From assembly GCA_046260445.1 (NCBI GenBank), contig JBHEPF010000129.1, forward strand, positions 1-27,298: 27,298 nucleotides of DNA, given 5' to 3'. Made by a program: the position numbers and the translations under genes. The notes below the pieces were generated by a model. It searched no databases. It was not told the DNA's origin and saw only the letters and a program-made list of their open reading frames with translations. This document shows positions 14,765 to 22,836 of this stretch, in pieces. This stretch comes from F2B08 sp046260445. Lineage in GTDB: Bacteria > Actinomycetota > Actinomycetes > Actinomycetales > Dermatophilaceae. Numbering within the stretch: position 1 is the first letter of the stretch; every line of letters starts with the position of its first letter.

Positions 14765-15649
14765 ATGTCCGTTCTCCAGTGGTCCGCCCTCACTCCGAGT
14801 GATATCCCGGCGGTGCGAGCGCTCGCCCAGGCCTGCCTCGACCATGACGGTGGCCTGCCGCAGCTGATCGACGACGAGTTCATCTCCCGGTACTTCTTCG
14901 GCGATGACACCATCGCCGGTCGCGACGACCTCGGTGAGCTCGTCGCCATCGCCTCGCTGTCGTACGACGAGGCAGGCAACCGGATCGCCAGCGGGCTGGT
15001 GCATCCCGCGATGCGTCGCCAGGGGCACGGGGAGGCGCTCGTCGCCTGGGCGCGGGAGCAGGCGCTCGGTGTGCCGATCAAGGTGATCGCCGAGACCATG
15101 TCTCCGGAGGCCGAGACGCTGTATGCGTCCAGCGGGCTCAGTCGGAGCTTCGCGGAGCTGGTCATGTGCCATGACCTCACTCACATCTCGCGGATCCCCC
15201 TCCCGGAGGGCGTCACGACGGGGCCCTTCACGCACGACAGCGCCCACGACTTCTTCGTGGCCTACCAGGGGTCCTTCGGCGACCGGCCCGGGTTCCCCGA
15301 CCCGAGCGAGGACAAGTGGCTCGAGTGGCTGCGCAGCGACCCGGAGTTCCGACCCGACGACTCGCGGGTCGCCTACAGCAAGGGTGCGGCGCCGATCGGC
15401 TTCATCACGGTCTCCGGCGACTGGATCGAGCAGGTGGGCGTCGTGCCGACCTGGCGCGGACACCGCATCGGCGCACACCTCGTCGTGCGCACGCTCACGG
15501 CGCTCAAGGCGTCCGGAAGCGAGAAGGTCTGGCTGAACGTCGCCGTAGATAACGAGTCGAGCGAGCTCTACCGCCGTCTCGGGTTCACGGTGTTCGGCAC
15601 CCGTGCCCGCTACGAGGACCGGACCGTGGAGGCTCCGGTCAAGGAGTAA
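14765..15649 (+). CDS. Double-domain GNAT acetyltransferase
   Basis: A 294-residue protein with two GNAT-like halves. The first half has VHPAMRRQGHGEALVAWA (about 79-96). The second has VVPTWRGHRIGAHLVVRTL (about 223-241) and VWLNVAVDNESSELYRRLGF (about 257-276), a complete acetyl-CoA-binding motif and the closing strand. Tandem GNAT proteins of about 300 residues in actinobacteria include mycothiol synthase MshD, but the motifs visible do not prove that activity, so MshD is only one option. Its TAA stop overlaps the palindromic operator of the next gene by one base. Confidence 0.8.
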   Translation: MSVLQWSALTPSDIPAVRALAQACLDHDGGLPQLIDDEFISRYFFGDDTIAGRDDLGELVAIASLSYDEAGNRIASGLVHPAMRRQGHGEALVAWAREQALGVPIKVIAETMSPEAETLYASSGLSRSFAELVMCHDLTHISRIPLPEGVTTGPFTHDSAHDFFVAYQGSFGDRPGFPDPSEDKWLEWLRSDPEFRPDDSRVAYSKGAAPIGFITVSGDWIEQVGVVPTWRGHRIGAHLVVRTLTALKASGSEKVWLNVAVDNESSELYRRLGFTVFGTRARYEDRTVEAPVKE

Positions 15650-15664
15650 TACCCCGAGGGGTAT
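15649..15664. promoter_or_regulatory. CsoR/CstR-like palindromic operator
   Basis: ATACCCC-GA-GGGGTAT is a perfect 7+7 inverted repeat with a 2-base centre. C-tract/G-tract palindromes flanked by TA are the known site type of the CsoR/RcnR/CstR (DUF156) repressor family, which senses copper, nickel/cobalt or sulfur species. It overlaps the proposed -10 box (15662-15667) of the TauE/SafE gene, so repressor binding would block initiation. No DUF156 regulator gene is in the window. Confidence 0.65.
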
Positions 15665-15667
15665 GCT
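15662..15667 (+). promoter_or_regulatory. -10 box for leaderless TauE/SafE permease mRNA
   Basis: TATGCT lies six bases before the GTG at 15674. Its first three bases are the right arm of the palindrome at 15649-15664. Confidence 0.55.
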
Positions 15668-15673
15668 GAACGC

Positions 15674-16426
15674 GTGCTCTGGCTGACTCTTGCCCTCGCC
15701 GTGGTCGTCGGTGTCGCCCTTGGTCTCTTCGGTGGCGGGGGATCGATCCTCACGGTTCCGCTGCTCATCTACGTGACCGGACTCGACACCAAAGAGGCCA
15801 TCGCCACCTCGCTCGTCGTCGTCGGCGCCACGGCTATCGGAGCGCTGGTCACCCACGCGAGGGCGCGTCGGGTGGAGTGGCGGACCGGCCTGATCTTCGG
15901 CTCGACCGCCATGGTCGGTGCGTATGCCGGGGGCCTCGTCGGTCCCAAGGTCCCCGATCTCGTGCTCCTCGTCGGCTTCGCCCTCATGATGCTCGCGACC
16001 GCGGTCGCCATGATCCGCGGCCGCAAGGCCCAGCCGCCGTCGGAGGAGCGCAAGCAGTCGCCGGTGCTCCTCATTCTCGTCGAAGGTGTCATCGTGGGGC
16101 TCGTCACGGGCATCGTCGGTGCCGGAGGCGGGTTCCTCGTCGTGCCGGCGCTCGTGCTGCTCGGGGGACTCCCCATGGCGACGGCGGTCGGGACGAGTCT
16201 GCTCGTCATCGCGCTCAAGTCCTTCGCGGCCCTCGCGGGCTACCTCACCGCTGTGCAGATCGACTGGGGACTTGCGGCGTCGGTCACAGCGCTCGCCCTC
16301 GTCGGAAGCGTCCTCGGGGGCTGGCTGGCGGGACGGATCGACCCGGACCGGTTGCGCAAGAGCTTCGGGATCTTCGTCCTCGGCATGGCGATCTTCGTCC
16401 TCGTCCAGACGGGGCTCTCGGCCTGA
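15674..16426 (+). CDS. TauE/SafE (TSUP) family membrane permease, operator-controlled
   Basis: A 250-residue polytopic membrane protein of the sulfite exporter TauE/SafE family. Two related halves begin VGVALGLFGGGGSILTVPLLIY (around 11-32) and IVGLVTGIVGAGGGFLVVPALVLLGG (about 141-166), each with the family's G-rich helix followed by a Pro in the next helix. About eight membrane helices are expected. Family members move sulfite, sulfonates, sulfoacetate or related organic anions. The CsoR/CstR-like palindrome over its promoter points to control by a sulfur- or metal-sensing repressor, which favours a sulfite/thiosulfate-type role. The start GTG is set by the -10 spacing. Confidence 0.85.
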   Translation: MLWLTLALAVVVGVALGLFGGGGSILTVPLLIYVTGLDTKEAIATSLVVVGATAIGALVTHARARRVEWRTGLIFGSTAMVGAYAGGLVGPKVPDLVLLVGFALMMLATAVAMIRGRKAQPPSEERKQSPVLLILVEGVIVGLVTGIVGAGGGFLVVPALVLLGGLPMATAVGTSLLVIALKSFAALAGYLTAVQIDWGLAASVTALALVGSVLGGWLAGRIDPDRLRKSFGIFVLGMAIFVLVQTGLSA

Positions 16427-16470
16427 CCCACCCCCGTCTCCCGGATGGGGCGGGAGAGGAGCGGTGTCGG

Positions 16471-16476
16471 TATCCT
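16471..16476 (+). promoter_or_regulatory. -10 box for proS
   Basis: TATCCT lies 42 bases before the GTG at 16519, predicting a 5' leader of about 36 bases that contains AGGAG at 16506-16510. Just upstream, TCTCCC (16437-16442) and GGGAGA (16452-16457) can form a 6-bp stem after the permease stop; without a U-run it is a doubtful terminator. Confidence 0.4.
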
Positions 16477-16518
16477 TGCCGGGTTCCCGCACCGCCCACC
16501 AGCCCAGGAGATCCCCCC

Positions 16519-18288
16519 GTGGCCATGCGCATGTCGTCGCTCTTCCTCCGGACCCTGCGGGAGGACCCAGCCGACGCAGAGGTGCCGAGCCACCGGCTCC
16601 TCGTCCGCGCGGGCTACATCCGTCGGGTGAGCCCTGGTATCTACACCTGGCTGCCGCTCGGACTGAAGGTCTTCCGTCGCGTCGAGGAGATCGTCCGCGA
16701 GGAGATGGACGCCATCGGCGCCCAGGAGCTGCTCTTCCCGGCGCTGCTGCCCAAGGAGCCGTTCGAGGCGAGCGGGCGCTGGACGGAGTACGGAGACAAC
16801 ATCTTCCGGCTCAAGGACCGCAAGGGCGGCGACTACCTGCTCGGGCCGACGCACGAGGAGCTCTTCACCCTCGCCGTCAAGGACCTGTTCAGCTCCTACA
16901 AGGACCTGCCGCTGGCGATCTACCAGATCCAGACGAAGTACCGCGACGAGGCGCGCCCCCGGGCGGGCCTGCTGCGCGGCCGCGAGTTCGTCATGAAGGA
17001 CTCCTACTCCTTCGATATCGACGAGGCGGGGCTGGACAAGAGCTACCAGCTGCACCGCGACGCCTACGTGCGCATCTTCGACCGGCTCGGCTTCCACTAC
17101 GTCATCGTCGAGGCGATGGCCGGTGCCATGGGCGGGTCCAAGAGCGAGGAGTTCCTCGCCACTGCGGACAACGGCGAGGACACGTATGTGCGGTGCACCT
17201 CGTGCGGGTACGCCGCCAACGTCGAGGCGGTCCGGGTCCCCACCCCTGACCCGGTCGCGTTCGACGGGCTCTCGGCGGCCCACGTCGAGGACACTCCCGA
17301 CACCCCGACGATCGAGACACTCGTGGCGGCGGCGAACACCGACCATCCCCGCGCCGACGGCCGGGCCTGGGCCGCCGCGGACACGCTGAAGAACGTCGTC
17401 GTCATGCTTGTCCACCCCGACGGCACGCGCGAGCCCCTGGCCATCGGCCTGCCCGGTGACCGTGACGTCGACGAGAAGCGGCTCGGCGCCCAGGTCGAGC
17501 CCGCCACGGTGCAGGCCTTCGAGGAGAAGGACTTCGCCGCTCACCCCTCGCTCGCCAAGGGCTACATCGGCCCGGCCGTTCTCGGCGCGGAGCGGTCGAG
17601 TGGGATCCGCTATCTCCTCGACCCGCGGGTGGTCGACGGCACCGCGTGGGTGACGGGCGCCGACGAGCACGGCAAGCACGTCTTCGACCTCGTCGCCGGC
17701 CGCGACTTCACGGCCGACGGGACGATCGAGGCAGCCGAGGTCCGCGACGGCGATGAGTGCCCGTCCTGCGCTGCCGGGCTCGAGAGCGCGCGCGGGATCG
17801 AGATGGGGCACATCTTCCAGCTCGGGCGCAAGTACGCCGAGGCGCTGGACCTCAAGGTCCTCGACTCCAACGGCAAGCTCCAGACGGTCATCATGGGGTC
17901 CTACGGCGTCGGGGTCTCCCGCGCCGTCGCCTGCGTCGCCGAGGGCAACCACGATGAGGACGGTCTCATCTGGCCGCGAGCCCTCGCGCCGGCTGATGTC
18001 CACATCGTCGCGACCGGCAAGGACGATGCGGTCCTCACCTTCGCCGAGGAGCTGACCCGTGAGCTCGAGGCCACCGGCGTCCACGTCATGCTCGACGACC
18101 GCAAGGGCGTCAGCCCGGGTGTGAAGTTCAAGGACGCCGAGCTCATCGGCGTCCCGACCATCGTCGTCGTGGGCCGCGGGCTCGTCGACGGCGAGATCGA
18201 GATCAAGGACCGGCGAAGCGGTGAACGCCGCTCCATCGCGACCACCTCGGCGGTGGAGGCGATCCGGGCCGAGGTCGGCCACGCGTGA
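16519..18288 (+). CDS. proS: Prolyl-tRNA synthetase, bacterial type
   Basis: Charges tRNA-Pro. The 589-residue protein has the class II core: GPTHEE, motif 2 YRDEARPRAGLLRGREF (from residue 141), and motif 3 GSYGVGVSR (from residue 460). Between them, about residues 225-395, lies the YbaK-like editing domain that clears Ala-tRNA-Pro, so this is the long bacterial form. The C-terminal anticodon-binding domain follows (about 490-589). The GTG at 16519 has AGGAG (16506-16510) 8 bases upstream; in-frame ATGs at 16525 and 16531 are less likely starts. The frame extends upstream into the permease gene but is not coding there. Confidence 0.96.
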   Translation: MAMRMSSLFLRTLREDPADAEVPSHRLLVRAGYIRRVSPGIYTWLPLGLKVFRRVEEIVREEMDAIGAQELLFPALLPKEPFEASGRWTEYGDNIFRLKDRKGGDYLLGPTHEELFTLAVKDLFSSYKDLPLAIYQIQTKYRDEARPRAGLLRGREFVMKDSYSFDIDEAGLDKSYQLHRDAYVRIFDRLGFHYVIVEAMAGAMGGSKSEEFLATADNGEDTYVRCTSCGYAANVEAVRVPTPDPVAFDGLSAAHVEDTPDTPTIETLVAAANTDHPRADGRAWAAADTLKNVVVMLVHPDGTREPLAIGLPGDRDVDEKRLGAQVEPATVQAFEEKDFAAHPSLAKGYIGPAVLGAERSSGIRYLLDPRVVDGTAWVTGADEHGKHVFDLVAGRDFTADGTIEAAEVRDGDECPSCAAGLESARGIEMGHIFQLGRKYAEALDLKVLDSNGKLQTVIMGSYGVGVSRAVACVAEGNHDEDGLIWPRALAPADVHIVATGKDDAVLTFAEELTRELEATGVHVMLDDRKGVSPGVKFKDAELIGVPTIVVVGRGLVDGEIEIKDRRSGERRSIATTSAVEAIRAEVGHA

Positions 18289-18303
18289 GCGGGCACCCCC
18301 TCG

Positions 18304-19083
18304 GTGGGTGAGCCCGACCTCACCCTGCTCCTCCTCATGGCGCTCGCCGGGTTCGCCGCCGGCTGGGTCGACGCCGTGGTCGGAGGAGGGGGGCTGATCC
18401 AGCTCCCCGCCCTCGTCCTGGGGTTCCCCGGCGCCACCCCCGCCCAGCTGCTGGCGACGAACAAGATCTCCTCGATCTTCGGCACCGCGACGAGCTCGAT
18501 CACCTACGTCCGCCGAATCCGCCCCGACCTGCGCACCGCGCTCCCGATGGCCGGCGTCGCGTTCCTCGGGGCCATCGGCGGCGCACTCATCGGGGTGCAC
18601 ATCCCCAAGGCCGCGTTCAACCCGATCATCCTCGTCCTGCTCGTGGTCGTCGGTGCCTATACGGTCCTCAGGCCCTCTCTCGGTCAGGTGACGGTCCTGC
18701 GCTACGCCGGCGCACGGCATACGGCCACCGCCATGATGGTCGGGTTTCTCATCGGCGTCTACGACGGCGCTCTCGGACCGGGCACCGGCTCCTTCCTCGT
18801 CTTCGCCCTCGTCGGACTGCTCGGGTACGCGTTCCTCGAGGCCAGCGCCAAGGCCAAGATCGCGAACTTCGCGACCAACCTCGGCGCGCTGGTCGTCTTC
18901 GTCCCTGGCGGGCACGTGATGTGGGAGGTAGGCCTCGTCATGGCCGCCGCGAACATCGTCGGAGGGTATGTGGGCGCCAGGACAGCGGTGGCCCGCGGCA
19001 GCACCTTCGTCCGGGTCGTCTTCGTCGTCGTCATCGCCGCGTTCACCGTCCGGATCGGCGGAGATGTCGTCGGTGTCTGGTAG
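18304..19083 (+). CDS. TauE/SafE (TSUP) family membrane permease, YfcA-like
   Basis: A 259-residue membrane protein of the same superfamily as the permease at 15674 but a different subgroup. The N-terminal AGFAAGWVDAVVGGGGLIQLPAL (about 15-37) and ATNKISSIFGT (about 57-67) are typical of YfcA-like members. The second half repeats the pattern in MVGFLIGVYDGALGPGTGSF and AKAKIANFATNLGAL. The GTG at 18304 is 15 bases after proS, so it probably shares the proS transcript; no strong ribosome binding site is visible. The transported anion is unknown. The regulatory palindrome seen at the other TSUP gene is absent here. Confidence 0.85.
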   Translation: MGEPDLTLLLLMALAGFAAGWVDAVVGGGGLIQLPALVLGFPGATPAQLLATNKISSIFGTATSSITYVRRIRPDLRTALPMAGVAFLGAIGGALIGVHIPKAAFNPIILVLLVVVGAYTVLRPSLGQVTVLRYAGARHTATAMMVGFLIGVYDGALGPGTGSFLVFALVGLLGYAFLEASAKAKIANFATNLGALVVFVPGGHVMWEVGLVMAAANIVGGYVGARTAVARGSTFVRVVFVVVIAAFTVRIGGDVVGVW

Positions 19084-19105
19084 GTGAACGTTGCATGAAC
19101 GTCAC
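19084..19105. promoter_or_regulatory. PHO-box-like 11-bp direct repeats upstream of the phosphate transporter genes
   Basis: GTGAACGTTGC and ATGAACGTCAC lie head to tail with an 11-base period. Read on the minus strand, they give two GTTCA-headed units, GTTCATGCAAC and GTTCACCTACC, close to the actinobacterial PhoP/RegX3 PHO-box unit (GTTCA followed by pyrimidines). The second unit is the better match. They end 25 bases before a -10 box at 19131, a position suited to activation under phosphate starvation. Phosphate transport genes downstream support the idea. Confidence 0.5.
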
Positions 19106-19130
19106 GTTGCCGCAGGGCGTCCGGGGGCGA

Positions 19131-19136
19131 TAGCGT
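19131..19136 (+). promoter_or_regulatory. -10 box of the phosphate transport operon
   Basis: TAGCGT fits the TAnnnT pattern. Transcription would begin near 19143, giving a leader of about 140 bases before the transporter ATG. The -35 region (about 19106-19111, GTTGCC) is poor, consistent with a promoter needing an activator. Confidence 0.4.
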
Positions 19137-19142
19137 CGGGTC

Positions 19143-19168
19143 CAGGACCGGGTCTTCGACCGGTCCTG
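19143..19168. other. Hairpin at the predicted 5' end of the phosphate transporter mRNA
   Basis: CAGGACCGG pairs with CCGGTCCTG as a perfect 9-bp stem closing an 8-base loop (GTCTTCGA). It starts where transcription from the -10 box at 19131 is expected to begin, so the mRNA would open with a hairpin. This could stabilise the transcript, or the dyad could be an operator. No U-run follows, so a terminator is unlikely. Confidence 0.5.
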
Positions 19169-19283
19169 TCCTGCCCCATCCGCTGACCGACCCCGTCGTC
19201 ACGCCGTCCCCTGCACCGACTGCCTCGTGGCCTGCGCCGACGCCAGTCTGACGAGCCGAGAGCCAGAGAGGTCCGACCCCGTG

Positions 19284-20686
19284 ATGAAGCTCAAGGACTA
19301 CCAGGAGGTAGAACGGGCGGCCGGCATCAGCCGAACAGAGGTCGGGCGGATCGGCACCGCGATCCTGTTCATCGTCGCGGTCATCATCTTCACGGGCACC
19401 CGGTTCGGCTATGTCGAGCAGGCCTACCTGCTCATCGCAGCGTCGGTCATCGGGGCCTACATGGCGATGAACATCGGCGCCAACGACGTCGCCAACAACG
19501 TCGGCCCCGCGGTCGGCTCGTTCGCGATGACCCTGACGACGGCGATCGCCATCGCAGCGTTCTTCGAGGCAACCGGCGCGATCATCGCGGGCGGCAACGT
19601 CGTGAGCACCGTCAAGAGCGGCATCATCGACCCCGCCGACATCGGCGACCCGGACGTCTTCGTGTGGGTGATGATGGGGGCGTTGCTCGGCGCCGCGATC
19701 TGGCTCGACGTCGCGACCTGGATCGGCGCACCCGTCTCGACGACGCACTCCATCGTCGGCGGTGTCATGGGTGCCGGCATCGCGTCCTCCGGCTGGGCGA
19801 TGATCAACTGGCCGGCGATGGGCGCCATCGCCTCGAGCTGGGTCATCTCACCCGTCGTCGGCGGGGTCATCGCCGCCGGACTGCTCTACGGTCTCGAGCG
19901 AGCGGTGCTGTGGAAGGACGACCCCATCGAAGCGGCGGTGCGATACGTCCCCTTCATGCTGGCGCTCATGGCAACCAGCTCTTCACCATCCCGCTCGTCT
20001 TCACGGCAGCTCTGCTGTCCTTCGCCCATGGTGCGAACGACGTCGCCAACGCGGTGGGGCCACTCGCCGGCGTCGTCGAGGTCCTCATCGGTGGCGAAGG
20101 GACCGCGCGGGTCGGCATCCCGCTGTGGGTGCTCGTCATCGGCGCGCTGGGCATCTCGGTCGGCCTGGCGCTCTTCGGCCCCAAGCTCATCCGCACGGTG
20201 GGCACCGAGATCACCGAGCTCGACAGGTCCCGTGCCTTCTGTGTTGCTCTGGCGGCAGGCCTCACCGTCATCGTCGCGAGCCAGCTCGGTCTACCGATCA
20301 GCTCGACCCACGTCGCTCTCGGCGGGATCTTCGGCGTCGGCTTCCTGCGTGAGTACCTCGAGCAGCGCATGAGCCGAGTCGTCGAGAACGTCCTGCACAG
20401 CCACCGCGGAGACACCCACTTCGCCGAGGTCGCCCGGGTCATGCGCGAGTTCCAGGACGCCCCGCCAGAGGACAAGCGCCGCATGCTGGACCAGCTCGAC
20501 GCCATGGGTGAGGAGGCGGTCATCACAGCGGCCCAGCGCCGCCAGCTCAAGAAGGCTCTCAAGCGCCAGCTCGTCCAACGCTCCCACCTGCTCAAGATCG
20601 TCTCGGCCTGGCTCATCACGGTGCCGGTGTCGGCCGTGCTGTCCGCGCTGTTCTTCTTCGCCCTGCGCGGGATGATGCTCCCGTGA
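19284..20686 (+). pseudogene. PiT-family inorganic phosphate transporter, internally deleted and frameshifted
   Basis: Low-affinity phosphate permease of the PiT/PHO4 type, apparently broken. Residues 1-229 (to about 19970) encode the first half, with GANDVANNVGP (65-75) and APVSTTHSIVGG. The second half continues in another frame from about 19970 to the stop at 20686, with LFTIPLVFTAALL, FAHGANDVANAVGP, PISSTHVALGG, and a C-terminal ALRGMMLP. Family members of this subtype have roughly 55-70 more residues, including two membrane helices, exactly between VPFMLALM and LFTIPLVF. So the frame break coincides with a missing segment, suggesting one deletion of 3n+1 bases. Read as it stands, translation goes into out-of-frame Ser/Arg-rich sequence to 20372. 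A sequencing or assembly error is possible. An AGAGAGG motif (19266-19272) precedes the ATG at 19284; a GTG at 19281 is also in frame. Confidence 0.82.
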
Positions 20687-20725
20687 CGCCGGAGGCCGGG
20701 AAGTCACCGCGGGTCGGGTGAGGCG

Positions 20726-22534
20726 ATGAAGAGGATCTTCCGACGCACCCTGCTGCCGATCGTCCTGGTGCTCCTCCTGTTCGGCTTCTGGCTGAGCCCG
20801 GACTTCAAGGAGATCGCTGCGGGTGTCGCGCTCTTCCTCTTCGGGATGATCATGCTCGAGGACGGCTTCAACGTCTTCAGCGGCGGCGTCCTCGAACGCT
20901 GGCTGGAGCGGGCGACCCAGTCGCTCAAGCGGTCCCTCGCCTTCGGGGTCGCGACGACGACGATCATGCAGTCCTCCTCTCTCGTCTCCGTCATCACGAT
21001 CTCGTTCCTGTCGGCCGGCCTCATCCCGCTGGCGGCCGGCGTCGGCATCATCTTCGGAGCCAACATCGGCACGACGACCGGAGCGTGGCTCGTCGCGGGC
21101 TTCGGCCTCAAGGTGGACATCTCGGCCTTCGCGCTGCCGATGCTCGCGATCGCGATCGTGCTCGTCCTTCAGCGCGCCAAGGTCGTCCGCGGGTCGGGCT
21201 ATATCATCGCCGGGCTCGGCTTCGTCTTTCTCGGGATCCACCATATGAAGGAGGGTTTCGACGCCTTCAGCGACCAGCTGGACCTTACCCAGTTCGCTTT
21301 GACCGGGGTCGCCGGGCTCCTCATCTACACGCTCGTCGGGGCCTTGGCCACGGTCGTCATGCAGTCCAGCCATGCGACGATGGTGCTGGTCATCACGGCG
21401 CTGGCCGCCGGTCAGCTCACCTACGACAATGCGCTCGCTCTGGCGATCGGGGCCAACCTCGGCACGACCATCACGGCGATCCTCGGGGCGGCCACCGCGA
21501 ACTACCAGGGACGGCGCCTGGCCCTGGCCCATGTCATCTTCAACGGGGTGACCGCGGGGGTGGCGTTGACCCTCATCGTTCCGCTACGGATGCTCGTCGC
21601 AGGGATCAGCGACCTCGTCGGGATCGCCCCGGACGACTACGCGCTTCAGCTGGCCATGTTCCACACGGTCTTCAACGTCCTCGGGGTGCTCATCATGCTG
21701 CCGGTGCTCACACCCCTGCTGTCCTTCATCGAGCGCAGAGTCCCGACCACCGAGCCCGCGGTCAGCCGGCCGCACTACCTGTCGGAGTCGGTCGCCGCCT
21801 TCCCGGCGACGATGCGGGCGGCCGTGGCCAAGGAGGTCGAGCACCTCTATGCCAATGCCACCGAGCTCATCGTGCACGGGCTCAACCTGCACCGCCACCG
21901 GCTGTATGCGGACGGCGACGTCGAGACCTACGTCACCGGAGCCCGTGAGGTCTTCGACATCGACTTCGACGCGACGTACGAACAACGGGTCAAGGTCCTC
22001 TATGCCGAGATCCTCCAGTTCGTCAGCCATCGGTCCGCGGGCAGCCTCCCGGACGATACGGCGGAGCGGCTCTACCAGCTGCGGGAGGCGGCCGAGCACA
22101 TCGTGCGCGCCGTCAAGGAGGTCAAGCACATGCGGGGCAACACCTCGCGCTTCACCGCGGTCGACCACGGCGCCGTGACCCGGATCTACAACACCCTGCG
22201 CACCGATCTGGCCCGCATCCTCATCGAGCTCGACGAGCTCGCGAAGGCCGACCCCGAGGAGCGCAGCGTGCTCTGGCTGGAGGAGGAGCGGGAGCGGATC
22301 AGGCACGAGAGACGGATCAGCCGGCTGCTCGTCGAGGAGCTCATCCGGATGGGGGAGATCGATCCGCACACCGCGACCTCGTTCCTCAACGACGCGAACT
22401 ACGGATACCGGGCGATGAAGGAGATGCTCGAAGGGGCGCGGCTGCTGTATTCCGAGCCCGACGGGGCGATGGCCGAGGTGGAACGTCTGCTGACGATGGA
22501 CGAGGATGTCCTTGACATGAGTGAGAACGACTGA
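20726..22534 (+). CDS. Na+/phosphate cotransporter with C-terminal PhoU-like domain
   Basis: A 602-residue membrane protein of the NptA/PNaS family. Two inverted repeats carry the paired motifs QSSSLVSV (82-89) with GANIGTTTG (111-119), and QSSHATMV (213-220) with GANLGTTIT (242-250), which form the Na+ and phosphate sites. The C-terminal 240 residues (about 360-600) are soluble and helical, with acidic/basic pattern and a PhoU-like make-up; in relatives this part regulates the transporter or links it to signalling. It lies 39 bases after the damaged PiT gene with GGTGAGG before its ATG, so both are likely in one phosphate-controlled operon. If the PiT copy is truly dead, this protein would carry phosphate import at this locus. 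Confidence 0.9.
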   Translation: MKRIFRRTLLPIVLVLLLFGFWLSPDFKEIAAGVALFLFGMIMLEDGFNVFSGGVLERWLERATQSLKRSLAFGVATTTIMQSSSLVSVITISFLSAGLIPLAAGVGIIFGANIGTTTGAWLVAGFGLKVDISAFALPMLAIAIVLVLQRAKVVRGSGYIIAGLGFVFLGIHHMKEGFDAFSDQLDLTQFALTGVAGLLIYTLVGALATVVMQSSHATMVLVITALAAGQLTYDNALALAIGANLGTTITAILGAATANYQGRRLALAHVIFNGVTAGVALTLIVPLRMLVAGISDLVGIAPDDYALQLAMFHTVFNVLGVLIMLPVLTPLLSFIERRVPTTEPAVSRPHYLSESVAAFPATMRAAVAKEVEHLYANATELIVHGLNLHRHRLYADGDVETYVTGAREVFDIDFDATYEQRVKVLYAEILQFVSHRSAGSLPDDTAERLYQLREAAEHIVRAVKEVKHMRGNTSRFTAVDHGAVTRIYNTLRTDLARILIELDELAKADPEERSVLWLEEERERIRHERRISRLLVEELIRMGEIDPHTATSFLNDANYGYRAMKEMLEGARLLYSEPDGAMAEVERLLTMDEDVLDMSEND

Positions 22535-22575
22535 GCCCACCGGCTGGTCGAGGGCCACGAGGAAGGACCTGAGTC

Positions 22576-22821
22576 ATGGCGCTGTCGGAGCAGGCGGAGA
22601 AGTTGGCGGAGTACCGCGCCCGACTCGACGCAGGACACGCCGACCGGATCGCGCCCTCGCACGTCGAGCAGGTCATCCGCAAGCTCGAGGCCAAGCGGGC
22701 CAAGCTCTCCGACAAGCTGGCGCGGGCGACGGCGGACGGCGAACAAGAGCGACTGAACCGCAAGATCGCCAAGTCCGACTCCCTCATCGAGCAGGCGCGC
22801 TGGCTGCGCGACCAGCTCTGA
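22576..22821 (+). CDS. Small coiled-coil protein of unknown function
   Basis: An 81-residue, highly charged protein predicted as two helices. The second (about 34-80), RKLEAKRAKLSDKLARATAD and onward, has a heptad-like pattern suited to a coiled coil. There is no signal peptide, membrane helix or cysteine. GGAAGGA at 22561-22567, 8 bases before the ATG, is a strong ribosome binding site and is the main sign that it is real. It follows the Na+/phosphate cotransporter by 41 bases and probably ends that operon. I do not recognise a family. A partner role for the PhoU-like domain is only a guess. Confidence 0.65.
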   Translation: MALSEQAEKLAEYRARLDAGHADRIAPSHVEQVIRKLEAKRAKLSDKLARATADGEQERLNRKIAKSDSLIEQARWLRDQL

Positions 22822-22836
22822 GCGCAGGCCGCGGCC

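Noticed and set aside
16437..16457. Stem TCTCCC/GGGAGA after the first TSUP gene as an intrinsic terminator
   Set aside because: Only 6 bp with a 9-base loop and no U-run; too weak to list as a terminator.
18294..18310. CACCC/GGGTG inverted repeat at the start of the second TSUP gene as a second CsoR-like operator
   Set aside because: Only five bases per arm with a 7-base centre and no flanking TA; it does not resemble the palindrome at 15649-15664.
16240..18915. An 891-codon open frame on the minus strand opposite proS and both TSUP genes
   Set aside because: It is opposite three clearly conserved genes, its protein is a monotonous Asp/Glu/Gly/Arg-rich sequence without recognisable motifs, and such long antisense frames are a product of high GC at third codon positions.
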